DNA of 64,000 nt from Bacteroidota bacterium (GTDB lineage Bacteria > Bacteroidota > Bacteroidia > CAILMK01): positions 1-64,000 of the forward strand of contig JABDBQ010000001.1 in the NCBI GenBank assembly GCA_013288555.1. Direction: 5' to 3'. Positions 20,915 through 31,281 of this stretch are shown here, piece after piece. Numbering within the stretch: position 1 is the stretch's first letter; the number at the start of each line of letters is the position of its first letter. A program made the position numbers and the translations under genes. The notes beneath the pieces were generated by a model. That model was not told the DNA's origin. It worked only from the letters and a program-made list of their open reading frames with translations, and made no database searches.

Positions 20915-23458
20915 TTAAGATGTTGTCCTGTATTCCCGGATCCGCTTGATAAGGGCAACCAAAAATCCAATAAACATAACCACCGATCCGAGCCACAGGA
21001 AGTTGATATATGGAAAAATGATCGCTTTCAACGTTATATACTGACGCTCGGGCCTTCTTCCTTTGAGGACAATTAATTCGTGTGTTCCATCGGTTACATT
21101 GATGGTATAATAGCGGAATCCCAGGCCAAAACTCTTGATTTCTGCATCGTCGTGCATGATCTGGCTGCCTTTGATAATTAATGCAGGAGATGCATATTCC
21201 GTACTGATGCCATCACTCACTTTCAGCTTCATCGTTACCCTGTATATGTCTCCATCCGAAGATTTTGAGGTTTCCTTAACGATACTTATCGGGTTTATCG
21301 TAAAACTATCAGCAATAAAAGGCTGTCCCTCTTTTACCTGGAAGGTAAGAGTGGTATCATATTTTATTTTTACATTGGGATCCCCGGTGAAAGCTGAAGT
21401 AACATGCGTAAAGATATCCTTTGTCAGATAGTGCTTTGAACTCGGTGCGTATGACATGTTCTGATCGTTTTTCTTCTGATAAATGATCATCGGGAACAGG
21501 TCAAAATCTTCTTTGATATTTCCGGTTATAGAATCCGTTTTTTTATAGTTTACTTTGAAGTACAAATAGTTGCCAATGCCGGAATCCCCCTTATAGGTTA
21601 CCTCATAACCATGCATCTTGGTTGGGAAATCCTTGAATAATACCTTGTTTTCATATTGTTCCTTGGCAGTAGCTTTAGACAAAGCATCAACCTGCATGCC
21701 TTCCGTATTGAGCGAAATCGTTTCCTTTTTGGCATTTGCGATCAGCGCCCCGACAAGGATGAGCCCAAACCCGACATGTGCAATGGATGGACCACTTAGT
21801 CGGATTGTCTTTTTAAGGATCATGTCAATAAATATTTCAATATTGCCTGTGATGCTGAAAAAGCTCGCATATAGCAGGAGAATATATTCCCAGTTTTCAT
21901 AAAGGCCTGACGCGATCATCATCCCTGCCGTAGGCAGTGTGGCAATTGCCGCCACAAGCAATACTTTCTTTAGAAAATATTTGCGTTTGGTATTATGATA
22001 TCTTAGGTATTGGCCGATACCGGTAAGAAATGCAATCATGATAGAAAAAGGAATTTCCATAACATGATATGCGGCAGCAGGATTAGCAGGTGGCGCTATA
22101 TTGGTTTTGAGATGGATATGAAGCCAGTCATTAAACAGACCATCTACTTTATTAATAACAGGGATTGATGTAATGGATACGATATGCAATGCCGATAATG
22201 ACAATACCAATGCCCCGATAAACATCCAGAATTCCCTGGAAGAGATATTCTCTTCTTTGGGCGATGAAGGAATCTGACGCCACCTGATGATCAGTGTAAT
22301 GATCGATAAAATAACAAACGCGAACATGAATATAAGTAGCTGCCCTGCAAGTCCGAGATCTGCAAAAGAATGCACGGAAGAATCGCCTAAAACTCCGCTT
22401 CGGGTAAGGAAATTTGCATAAAGAATAAGGAGATAGGTAAGGATGGCAAAAATAATAGAACCTAATAAAGCTACTTTTCTGGCCCTGTAAATCTGCATCG
22501 AATGTAAGGCTGCGATAAGCAGAAGCCATGGAACGAGAATGCCATTTTCCACAGGGTCCCAGGCCCAGAAACCACCAAAACTCAGGGATTCATAGGCCCA
22601 TGCACCGCCCATGAGGATGCCAGTCCCCAGGAACATCCCACAAAAAACTGCCCATGGCAATGCCGGACGAATCCATCCTGTATAATCTTTATTCCAGAGC
22701 CCGCCAATGGCAAAAGCAAAAGGAACAATTGTAGATGCAAAACCAAGAAACAATACCGGAGGATGGATTACCATCCAGTAATTTTGCAATAATGCATTGA
22801 GCCCTTGTCCTCCAACCTGTTTCAATGCAAGGCTGTAGTCTACAACCGTTTTACCGTCAACTTTTGAAACAGACTTGATGACCTGCCCCAGAGCATTGTG
22901 CATTTCCGAATCGTTGAACAAGGGCAATCCCTGTTTCGCAAATGCTTCACGTAATAATTGAAATGGATTGACCCCGATCTGGTAAGCTTCCGAGAAAATA
23001 TGATAATGTATCCCTAATAACATGGAGGCAAGGAAAGTCTGTGAAAGCGCAATGACGATCATCACCGGGGCTTCCCATTTTTTAGCCGTAAAGATCAGTA
23101 CGCAGCCTAAAATCATCTGCCAGAAGGTCCAGAGCAGGAAACTACCCTCTGAACCACCCCAGAAACAAGCTATAATATATTTGGGTTGCAGTTCATCAGA
23201 AGAATGTTCCCAGACATAATTGTATTGATACTGATGGGTTTTGATCAGGTAAAAAAGTACTGTAAAAATTCCGAGGATTGATATACCATGAATAAAGAAC
23301 GAGGTTCTGGCATAATTTCTCCATGTGCGTACATGATGATTCCGGTTATAAAAGAAATAAGCCAGCAAACTGAAAATGGCCGCCCCGAATGACAATACGA
23401 CAAAAAAGTATCCGATGTTTCCCGGCAGCAGGTTTTCATTTGCGTATTCTATATTCAT
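20915..23458 (-). CDS. ccmF: Cytochrome c biogenesis protein CcmF-like (CcsA/CcmF)
   Basis: GGFWAWDPVENGILVPWLL haem-handling motif; multi-TM. Confidence 0.93.
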   Translation of the reverse strand: MNIEYANENLLPGNIGYFFVVLSFGAAIFSLLAYFFYNRNHHVRTWRNYARTSFFIHGISILGIFTVLFYLIKTHQYQYNYVWEHSSDELQPKYIIACFWGGSEGSFLLWTFWQMILGCVLIFTAKKWEAPVMIVIALSQTFLASMLLGIHYHIFSEAYQIGVNPFQLLREAFAKQGLPLFNDSEMHNALGQVIKSVSKVDGKTVVDYSLALKQVGGQGLNALLQNYWMVIHPPVLFLGFASTIVPFAFAIGGLWNKDYTGWIRPALPWAVFCGMFLGTGILMGGAWAYESLSFGGFWAWDPVENGILVPWLLLIAALHSMQIYRARKVALLGSIIFAILTYLLILYANFLTRSGVLGDSSVHSFADLGLAGQLLIFMFAFVILSIITLIIRWRQIPSSPKEENISSREFWMFIGALVLSLSALHIVSITSIPVINKVDGLFNDWLHIHLKTNIAPPANPAAAYHVMEIPFSIMIAFLTGIGQYLRYHNTKRKYFLKKVLLVAAIATLPTAGMMIASGLYENWEYILLLYASFFSITGNIEIFIDMILKKTIRLSGPSIAHVGFGLILVGALIANAKKETISLNTEGMQVDALSKATAKEQYENKVLFKDFPTKMHGYEVTYKGDSGIGNYLYFKVNYKKTDSITGNIKEDFDLFPMIIYQKKNDQNMSYAPSSKHYLTKDIFTHVTSAFTGDPNVKIKYDTTLTFQVKEGQPFIADSFTINPISIVKETSKSSDGDIYRVTMKLKVSDGISTEYASPALIIKGSQIMHDDAEIKSFGLGFRYYTINVTDGTHELIVLKGRRPERQYITLKAIIFPYINFLWLGSVVMFIGFLVALIKRIREYRTTS

Positions 23459-23746
23459 TTATTTTATCAAAAAGCAGCTTTTAACCATCCTGCTTCGAAC
23501 CACAAAGGTATAATAAAGGACAATGTGAGGAATCATTAAAAAACTGATCTTAATCAGTAAAAATTGAATCGAAGAAAGAGAATACTGTTACTGTTATCCA
23601 GTGCTATCTTTTTTTAAATGAGTTTCATGAGAAAGAGAATCAAATTAATTATTTTGAACCCGTAAGAATACTTGGATTTATAGCATTAATATCTGAATTT
23701 ATTTCAGTATCATTGCATTAGATTCATTCTAATAACCACCACCTGA

Positions 23747-26700
23747 ATGCAGATAAATTGCCAAAAAATCCTCAGATATTTTTACCTGGCAATATTGTCA
23801 ATCCAGGGATCAAGTATAACTCTTCTTGCCCAATCATTAAAGTACCAATCCAATTTATTCAAAACTACAGATTGGAGCTTTGAAGAGAATAAAGGTCAGG
23901 TTGAAAATCAGGACATAAAATATTACGGCCATCAGGGCGGCGTTTGTCTTTATTGCAAGCCCGGAAGAATCAGTTTTGTTTTTACAAAGACTGAAAATGG
24001 TTATAAAATCTCAGAAGCAACGGGAACTTCAGAAGAGGAATCAACGCTGTCCCCCTTTGGAGGGGGTAGGGGGAGGAAAAATCCCCAAGAATCAGCCATG
24101 CCTCTCAAAATCACAACCACCCGCGCTGACCTTATCCTCCTCAATTCCAACTACTCTGCCCAAATCATCGCTTCTGATCAGCAGGAATATTATGAAAATT
24201 ACTACACCACCCCGAATAAGTCCCCGAATAAGTCGGGACAGGCGGGGCAGGCCGGAGACGCGAATCATGGAATCACCAATGTTCATACATATAACACGAT
24301 CACATACCAAAATATCTATCCCCATATCGATATGGTGCTGCATTCCAAAGCAAACGGGATGAAATACGAATTTGTGGTTCACCCTGGTGGCAAAGTCAGT
24401 GATATCCAAATGCAATGGAATGGTATGGAAAACATGCAACTGAATGAAAAAGGTGGAATTTCTTATGCCATGAATAATGGGAAAATGGAAGAAAGCAGGC
24501 CGGTTAGTTTTCAGGGTATAGATTGCGTGCAAAGCTCTTTTGTGGTTAATCATCGCAATATTGGTTTTAAGGTTAGAAATTATAGTGTATTGAAAATACT
24601 GATCATTGACCCTGATTTAGATTGGGGAACCTACTATGCGACAGGATCTTATAATTCAGGGAATAGCATTGCAACTGACGCATCTGGAAATGTATATATA
24701 ACAGGTGTTTATATGAATACCTCTACAGGTAAAGGCAATAATTACCTGGCAAAGTTCAAATCGGATGGAACAAAGGTTTGGGGGCTATATTATGGCTTTA
24801 CAAGTAATTATGGCAGTTATGGTAATGCCGTTACTGTTGATATTTCTGGTAATATTTTTATGACAGGTTCCACGCAAAGTTATTCCGGAGTTGCAACTTC
24901 TGGTGCCTACCAGACTTCATGTGGAAGTGGTAATAACGGTTATGATGCATTCCTGTCTAAATTTGATACAAAAGGTGATTTAATATGGGGAACTTATTTC
25001 GGAGGGGCGGGATTTGACATAGGCAGCGGAATATGTTGCGACAAGGCAGGGAGTATTTATATTACAGGAACTACCAATAGTTATACAGGTGTGTCCACAA
25101 ACGGGGCATACCAGACTTATTTAGGAGGCGGATCCTCTTCCGGTAATGATGCATTCATAGCTAAATTTAGTGGAAATGGAGCCATTGTGTGGGCAACTTA
25201 TTATGGAGGTGGGGATAATGAACAAGGGACTGGCATAGCCATTGATCCTTCAAATAATTTATACATCACTGGTTTAACTCAAAGTAAATCGGGAATTGCC
25301 ACAAATGGAGCATATTTAACTTCTTTTTCAGGGAATTATGATATGTTCCTGGCAAAATTCGACAGTAGCGGGGCAATTGGATGGGCAACTTATTATGGAG
25401 GGGCAGGTTATGATGCAGCAGAAGGAATTGCAGTTGACAGATCAGCTAACATTTATATTGCAGGTTATACCCAAAGTGTTTCCGGAATTGCAATAAGCGG
25501 AGCTTTTCAAACAAAACATTCCTCAAATAGCAATTCCAACGATGCATGCCTGATAAAATTTGACAGTGCAGGCGCACTAAAATGGGGCACTTATTATGGA
25601 AATGCCGGGACTGAAGAAGCATACGGCGTTGCATGTGATGATTCAGATAATATATATATAGATGGTGCTGCTACTTACAGCCCTTTTATTGCCACGCCGG
25701 ACGCATATCAGAAATTTTGTTCTGGAGGTCAGGATATTTTTCTTGCCAAATTTAATGGCAGCGGGAAAAGGGTTTATGGTACATTTTATGGAGGTGCTTA
25801 TCAAGATGAAGGATGCGGTATTGTAGTAGATCATTCTGATAACGTTTATATTACAGGAATAACATCAAGCAGTTCAGGAATTGCAACTTTAGGCGCATAT
25901 CAAACAGCTCTTAATGGATACAATAATGCCTTTCTTACAAAATTCAAGTTCCAGGTGAACAATGATGCCGGTATCGTTTCAATTCCAAAACCCAAAACAG
26001 TATGCCCTGGAAAATACCCCATGAAGGTTACGCTGAAAAATTTCGGGAGGGAAGATATAAAAAGTGTTGAAATTCACTGGGCTATCAATTATATCTCGCA
26101 GAAAATAAATTACTGGACCGGAGACCTTAAACCCGGAACTTCAACTTTGGTTTTTATTGATTCATTTGATTTAAGACCCGGAACTGATACCATACAATCC
26201 TGGACGGAGTATCCAAATGGCATTACGGACTCGCTCATTTACAATGATAGTACCACTGTTATTGATTCTATTTTTCCAGTCCCAACAGCCAATGTTGGTA
26301 CAAAAGCAAGTGCCTGCTATGGCATTGAACTTACATTAGGGGCACCACCCGTAAAAGGAAATCAATATGCCTGGTCGAGTATTCCTGTAGGTTTTAGTTC
26401 CACCTTGTCATATCCTGAAATAACTTCATATCAGTTATCGACTACAACCTATATTCTGAAAGAAACAAACCCGACCGGTTGCAGTACAACTGATTCCGTT
26501 AAAATCACTGTTCATCCGCTTCCGGTTGCAAATCCCGGTTCTGATGCTACTATTTGTTCGGGAAAGGGATATACTTTGGGTGCTGCGTCGGACTCAGGAA
26601 GTACATATTACTGGAAAAGCAATCCTGCAAAATATACATATTCAGTTTCAGATCCTGTTGTTTATCCTTCTGAAAATACTCTTTATTATATTACTGAAAC

Positions 26701-28444
26701 GAATATATATGGCTGTCCTAAAACAGATTCTGTAATGGTGACTGTAAATCCTGTACCTGTTGCAAATGCAGGAGGTAATTCGACTGTTTGTTCTGGGACA
26801 GGTGCTCATTTGGGCACTTTAATGTATGTTGGAGACAATTATCAATGGAAAAGCAAACCCGCGGGGCTTTCTTCACAATCTCCTGAATTATGGGTTTATC
26901 CTGATACAAGTACTAGATATATTCTATCAGTTTCCAATAAATTTGGATGTGTCAGTTTTGATTCGGTATTTGTAAACGTGAATAAAATGCCTAAGGCAAT
27001 AACGGGCCATGATACAACGATTTGCGATGGGAATGCGGATAGTCTCGGAACAATTCCTGCTTCGGGTAGCAATTATTATTGGTACAATTCTACGCAGTCT
27101 TTGGTTTGGACAACATCATCCATAATTGTTAGCCCAGACCAGAACACTGTTTACTATCTCATAGAAAATATTGCCGCAACAGGCTGCACTAAAATGGATT
27201 CGGTTGTTGTGAATGTTCTTCGGTCACCTGCTACAATACATGCAGGCACAGATCAATCTATTTGCCTGGGAACGAAAATCAGCCTGGGAATGACAGCCTT
27301 AAACGGATGTTCTTATTCGTGGACGAGCATACCGCCAGGCTATATTTCATCATCATCTGATACTTCTTTTATACCAAAACAAACTGCAACTTATATTCTT
27401 AATGAAACAGCTTACAAAGGTTGCAGTAAAAAAGATTCCGTAACGATATCAGTTCACCCCGATGCTGTTGCGAATGCCGGATCGGATTCTATGATATGCC
27501 AGGGATCGGGTGTAGTTATCGGATCACCAAAGATTGCCGGAAGTTATTACGCATGGACCAGTTCTCCAAAAGGATATAGTTCAACCCTTGCAAATCCTAC
27601 CGTTAGCCCTAATATCATAACTTTGTACAGATTAAAGGTAACAACTGCGTATGGATGTACTGCCAATGACTCTATAACTGTCAAAGTGCTCCCTTCCCCT
27701 GTTGCAAATCCGGGTTCCAATCAAACAGTATGTGCGGGAACAATTGTCTCTATTGGGGCTCCACCTGTTTCGGGGAATACATATAAATGGGTAAGCTTCC
27801 CTATGGGATTTGCATCAACCGCCTCAGATACGATGGTAAAACCGGATTCAACCACGAGTTATATATTATATACGTCCGTATCTTCAGGTTGTTCACGCAG
27901 AGCCTATATCACAATAACGGTAAACCAATTGCCAGGTGTACGATGGAATAACATTGCTCGTTGTGATACAATCACATTTCTACCCCAGAAAACCAATAAT
28001 AAAGACTATTCATGGTATTTTGGAGACGGAGACAGCGATAAATCTGAATTGTTTCCTGTTCATGAATACAAGTCTTTGGGCAATTATCAGGTAAGATTAG
28101 TAACCACAGATTCCAATGGATGCAGAGGTTATATAGATTCATTAATCAATATTGATTGTTTAAATCCGCAATACCAGGATTCCGCATTTCATCTTGTATT
28201 TTACCCAAATCCATTTCACGGATCAGCAACTTTAGAATATCTGTTGAATAAAACCTCCCATGTCAGCATTGGGCTATACGATGCCATTGGTAGGCAGGTA
28301 TCTGCCATTGAAGATAATACCCTGGATAAAGGTGTTTATTCTATAGAGATCAATTCTGAAGAACTTCATTTGGGTCATGGTGTTTATTTTTTGATTTTCA
28401 GGAGTGATAATGCCAATGCCAGTATAAAAATCGTGAGTTTCTAA
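23747..28444 (+). CDS. Giant secreted adhesin-like protein (1565 aa): SBBP beta-propeller, Ig-like modules, PKD, T9SS sorting domain
   Basis: Seven ATYYGGxGxDxxxGIAxDxxxNIYITG units; seven VANPGSxxTVCSGT modules; PKD-like motif YSWYFGDGDSDKSE; C-term VFYPNPFHGSATLEY. Confidence 0.92.
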   Translation: MQINCQKILRYFYLAILSIQGSSITLLAQSLKYQSNLFKTTDWSFEENKGQVENQDIKYYGHQGGVCLYCKPGRISFVFTKTENGYKISEATGTSEEESTLSPFGGGRGRKNPQESAMPLKITTTRADLILLNSNYSAQIIASDQQEYYENYYTTPNKSPNKSGQAGQAGDANHGITNVHTYNTITYQNIYPHIDMVLHSKANGMKYEFVVHPGGKVSDIQMQWNGMENMQLNEKGGISYAMNNGKMEESRPVSFQGIDCVQSSFVVNHRNIGFKVRNYSVLKILIIDPDLDWGTYYATGSYNSGNSIATDASGNVYITGVYMNTSTGKGNNYLAKFKSDGTKVWGLYYGFTSNYGSYGNAVTVDISGNIFMTGSTQSYSGVATSGAYQTSCGSGNNGYDAFLSKFDTKGDLIWGTYFGGAGFDIGSGICCDKAGSIYITGTTNSYTGVSTNGAYQTYLGGGSSSGNDAFIAKFSGNGAIVWATYYGGGDNEQGTGIAIDPSNNLYITGLTQSKSGIATNGAYLTSFSGNYDMFLAKFDSSGAIGWATYYGGAGYDAAEGIAVDRSANIYIAGYTQSVSGIAISGAFQTKHSSNSNSNDACLIKFDSAGALKWGTYYGNAGTEEAYGVACDDSDNIYIDGAATYSPFIATPDAYQKFCSGGQDIFLAKFNGSGKRVYGTFYGGAYQDEGCGIVVDHSDNVYITGITSSSSGIATLGAYQTALNGYNNAFLTKFKFQVNNDAGIVSIPKPKTVCPGKYPMKVTLKNFGREDIKSVEIHWAINYISQKINYWTGDLKPGTSTLVFIDSFDLRPGTDTIQSWTEYPNGITDSLIYNDSTTVIDSIFPVPTANVGTKASACYGIELTLGAPPVKGNQYAWSSIPVGFSSTLSYPEITSYQLSTTTYILKETNPTGCSTTDSVKITVHPLPVANPGSDATICSGKGYTLGAASDSGSTYYWKSNPAKYTYSVSDPVVYPSENTLYYITETNIYGCPKTDSVMVTVNPVPVANAGGNSTVCSGTGAHLGTLMYVGDNYQWKSKPAGLSSQSPELWVYPDTSTRYILSVSNKFGCVSFDSVFVNVNKMPKAITGHDTTICDGNADSLGTIPASGSNYYWYNSTQSLVWTTSSIIVSPDQNTVYYLIENIAATGCTKMDSVVVNVLRSPATIHAGTDQSICLGTKISLGMTALNGCSYSWTSIPPGYISSSSDTSFIPKQTATYILNETAYKGCSKKDSVTISVHPDAVANAGSDSMICQGSGVVIGSPKIAGSYYAWTSSPKGYSSTLANPTVSPNIITLYRLKVTTAYGCTANDSITVKVLPSPVANPGSNQTVCAGTIVSIGAPPVSGNTYKWVSFPMGFASTASDTMVKPDSTTSYILYTSVSSGCSRRAYITITVNQLPGVRWNNIARCDTITFLPQKTNNKDYSWYFGDGDSDKSELFPVHEYKSLGNYQVRLVTTDSNGCRGYIDSLINIDCLNPQYQDSAFHLVFYPNPFHGSATLEYLLNKTSHVSIGLYDAIGRQVSAIEDNTLDKGVYSIEINSEELHLGHGVYFLIFRSDNANASIKIVSF
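24049..24076. repeat. GC-rich repeat-like insertion inside CDS (gtccccctttggagggggtagggggagg)
   Basis: ccccc-tttgga-ggggg core in an AT-rich gene; codes for LSPFGGGRGR. Confidence 0.7.
24211..24255. repeat. cccgaataag/gtcgggacaggcggg element inside CDS
   Basis: Near-identical to intergenic copy 31993-32034; codes for PNKSPNKSGQAGQAG, absent from the paralog. Confidence 0.85.
24610..25960 (+). repeat. Seven SBBP beta-propeller units (approximate bounds)
   Basis: (G/A)TYYGG...GIA.D...NIYITG repeated 7 times. Confidence 0.85.
26270..27935 (+). repeat. Seven Ig/PKD-like modules of about 79 aa (approximate bounds)
   Basis: P.PVANPGSD.T.C.G...LG.......Y.W.S.P.G..S....P...P...T.Y.L.ET...GC...DSV.V. 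Confidence 0.85.
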
Positions 28445-28530
28445 ATCAGGGGGAAATTCGCTATTTGGGGCGGTTCCGGATTTTTTTTTATGGGAGGTCA
28501 ATAATCAGATTCTAATGTTAATCTGATTAG

Positions 28531-28538
28531 TACCTTTG
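28531..28538 (+). promoter_or_regulatory. Candidate -7 element (TACCTTTG)
   Basis: TAnnTTTG match upstream of the aminotransferase; supports start at 28595 or a leaderless start at 28547. Confidence 0.5.
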
Positions 28539-28594
28539 GCAAAAGAATGGCTGAAAGGCTGCATCGATTTAATTCAAATATTAATAGCATTGTA

Positions 28595-29851
28595 ATGACC
28601 CGGTTAAGTAAACTTGCTGAAACGCTCACCGGATCTGAAATTGTCAAACTCGGCAATGAGATCAAAGTCCGCGTCGGACAGGGAGAAAAAATTTATAACT
28701 ATACCATTGGGGATTTTGACCCCAATATCTTCCCGATACCTGACGAATTGAAGGCTGACATTATCAGTGCTTATGAGCATCATTATACCAGTTACCCACC
28801 CGCAGAAGGATTGTTGGAGTTACGACATGCCGTTTCGGCTTTTATTGAAGACAAATTCGGTTTGCATTATAATGACAACGAACTTCTGATTGCCGCAGGT
28901 GGCCGGCCGCTGATATATGCCTTGTTCAGGACCATTGTTGGCCCTGGCGATAAAGTGATTTATGCGGTCCCATCATGGAATAACAATCATTATGTACATA
29001 TTAATGGCGGCACACATTGCGTCATTGAAGCTTTGCCTGAGAATAATTTTATGCCGACGGCAGAAGAAATTGCGCCGCATTTGAGCGACGCAACTTTATT
29101 GTGTCTTTGCAGCCCTCAGAACCCGACCGGAACCACCCATTCCAAAAGCAGCCTGGAGCATATATGTGACCTGGTATTGGCAGAAAATAAGCGGCGTAAT
29201 AGTGATGACAGGAAACTTTTTGTAATGTTTGACCAGATGTATTCAACCCTTACTTATGGTGAAACCCACCATTACAACCCTGTTGCACTAAGGCCTGAAA
29301 TGAAAGAGTATACTGTTTCCATTGATGGCATTTCCAAAGCTTTTGCAGCCACGGGAGTGCGGGTAGGCTGGGGGATGGGTCCGGCACATGTGATAGGTAA
29401 AATGAAATCACTCCTGGTACATATGGGTGGCTGGAGCCCTATGGCCGAACAAAAAGCAACTGCCAGATTTTTAATGAATAAAGAGGCGGTAAATCGCTTT
29501 CAGAAGCATTTTAAAGCCGAACTTGAAGAACGTCTTGTTCTTATCTATAAAGGAATTATGGCATTAAAGCAAAAGGGATACCCTGTTGATGCCATAGAAC
29601 CTCAGGCATCCATATATCTGACCATCAAAATTGACCTGAAAGGGAAAAAAGCCGGGGATCATTTGCTTGAAAAGCAGTCTGACGTTTCTGATTATATCCT
29701 TAAAGCTGCCCATCTCGCAGTGGTACCCTTCTATGCTTTCGGGGCAGACAAGCAATCTCCATGGTACAGAATGAGCGTTGGAACCTGTAAAAAAGAAGAA
29801 ATTTCTTCCATGCTCGGTATTTTGGAAGAGGCTTTGGCTAGGCTGAACTAA
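28595..29851 (+). CDS. PLP-dependent class I/II aminotransferase (start could also be 28547)
   Basis: YTIGDFDPNIFPIPDELK; CSPQNPTGTTHSKSSLEHICDLV; SKAFAATGVRVGW. Confidence 0.93.
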   Translation: MTRLSKLAETLTGSEIVKLGNEIKVRVGQGEKIYNYTIGDFDPNIFPIPDELKADIISAYEHHYTSYPPAEGLLELRHAVSAFIEDKFGLHYNDNELLIAAGGRPLIYALFRTIVGPGDKVIYAVPSWNNNHYVHINGGTHCVIEALPENNFMPTAEEIAPHLSDATLLCLCSPQNPTGTTHSKSSLEHICDLVLAENKRRNSDDRKLFVMFDQMYSTLTYGETHHYNPVALRPEMKEYTVSIDGISKAFAATGVRVGWGMGPAHVIGKMKSLLVHMGGWSPMAEQKATARFLMNKEAVNRFQKHFKAELEERLVLIYKGIMALKQKGYPVDAIEPQASIYLTIKIDLKGKKAGDHLLEKQSDVSDYILKAAHLAVVPFYAFGADKQSPWYRMSVGTCKKEEISSMLGILEEALARLN

Positions 29852-29904
29852 GATTAGGACTTAATTGATCATTGATTTACTTGTCCCGACCTATTCGGGA
29901 TTGA

Positions 29905-30306
29905 TCATTTCTTTCCCTCATTCTCAGCCACTGGCTTGGCGTTTGTATATTTGCTTGGGCATTTCATAAGGATTTGGGAAGCAACGAAAGTATTGCCTTC
30001 CATTTTGCCGATGACAACAATTTTTTCAGAATGCTCAAATTCCTGTGGCTTGCTATCATGGAGAACTACCGGATATTCCTGGCCTGTTGTATCTTTCATT
30101 TTAAAAAGGAAGTAATTCGGGTCTTTTTTGGCATCGTATGTATAACCTGATGCACGGTCCCATACCCCAATGACATGGTATTGTTTACCGGGATTACCTG
30201 TCGCCTCAGTAAAAGAGGCATATGTTGAGGAACCACCAAGGACGGTAATAAGCGTTCCGATACAAATGGCAATTAAAACAAGTCCTATAATATAAGTTTT
30301 TTTCAT
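29905..30306 (-). CDS. ccmE: Cytochrome c maturation protein CcmE (CxxxY type)
   Basis: N-terminal TM; OB-fold ...GKMEGNTFVASQILMKCPSKY. Confidence 0.85.
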   Translation of the reverse strand: MKKTYIIGLVLIAICIGTLITVLGGSSTYASFTEATGNPGKQYHVIGVWDRASGYTYDAKKDPNYFLFKMKDTTGQEYPVVLHDSKPQEFEHSEKIVVIGKMEGNTFVASQILMKCPSKYTNAKPVAENEGKK

Positions 30307-30357
30307 TTTTTTGTTTACCTCATCCCTTCCCTTCTCCCAAGGAGAAGGCTAAAGCTA

Positions 30358-30606
30358 TTATTTTTTAGAGTCTTTTACAAGTTTTTCAAGTCTGCTCAGC
30401 TTCCTGTTTAACGAAAAAAGATAAATAACAATTCCGATAAATATAATGGTTAATGCACCCACCACCACGTAGATCTTACCATTCGAGCGCATTAAGTCTG
30501 CCATATCCGGAGTACCGGTTGTGCTTTCCATTTGTGCCATGGCTGTAAACTGGAATAACATCGCCAAAACAAGCAGCGATAGAAATTTAAATTTAATTGT
30601 TTTCAA
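30358..30606 (-). CDS. CcmD-like small membrane protein (TTG start, overlaps ccmC end)
   Basis: LKTIKFKFLSLLVLAML...DLMRSNGKIYVVVGALTIIFIGIVIYLFSLNRKLSRLEK; position between ccmC and ccmE. Confidence 0.7.
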   Translation of the reverse strand: MKTIKFKFLSLLVLAMLFQFTAMAQMESTTGTPDMADLMRSNGKIYVVVGALTIIFIGIVIYLFSLNRKLSRLEKLVKDSKK

Positions 30607-31276
30607 GTATTTTATTTTCAAGGTTCCTGATTCGTATTCTGATATTCGCGATCCAAAGCCCAAGGGCCATCCAGCCAATAACGGCAGGGTAAAAAACCAT
30701 TCGCATGTGGTTGTCCAGGTCATAGGAGCTAAAGGCTGGGTTGCCACCGTTACCGGGATGCAAAGAGTCGGTCAAGCGCGGAATAATTCCAATAAGCGGA
30801 ATAATAGACGCCGCGGCAAAAAGATTATATACCGATGATACTTTAGCCCTTGTCCTTTCGTCAGAAATAGAACCCCTGAGAATGACATAGGCAAAGTATT
30901 CAAGGCAAAGAATGGCTGCGCCGTTAAGTTTAGGATCTGTAAATACCCACCAGGCTCCCCAGGTATTTTTCGCCCAGAGCATACCGGTTATTAGTCCGCA
31001 AACGGCAAAGAGCAATCCGGCATTGATATATTCCGATGACCTGATATCATATTTTTCTTCCTGTTTGTTAAGGTACATGATGCTGTTGACCAGTGAAATG
31101 CTGAAAAGCAGGATCATGGTAAACCACATCGGTACATGGAAATACAGGTTGCGTATGGTCTCATGCAGGATAAATCGTGCCGGGACAGGTAAAAGAAATC
31201 CGCCAATTATTGCATATAGCAAAAATACAATGGCGGCTATTGGTACATATATTTTAAAAAACCTGTTCAAAGTCAT
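30593..31276 (-). CDS. ccmC: Cytochrome c assembly protein CcmC
   Basis: LWAKNTWGAWWVFTDPKLNGAAIL tryptophan-rich motif. Confidence 0.92.
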   Translation of the reverse strand: MTLNRFFKIYVPIAAIVFLLYAIIGGFLLPVPARFILHETIRNLYFHVPMWFTMILLFSISLVNSIMYLNKQEEKYDIRSSEYINAGLLFAVCGLITGMLWAKNTWGAWWVFTDPKLNGAAILCLEYFAYVILRGSISDERTRAKVSSVYNLFAAASIIPLIGIIPRLTDSLHPGNGGNPAFSSYDLDNHMRMVFYPAVIGWMALGLWIANIRIRIRNLENKILENN

Positions 31277-31281
31277 CTTAT

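Noticed and set aside
24610-27935. Repetitive DNA as a possible CRISPR array
   Set aside because: Period (~190-240 nt) and protein-level conservation show coding SBBP/Ig modules, not repeat-spacer units
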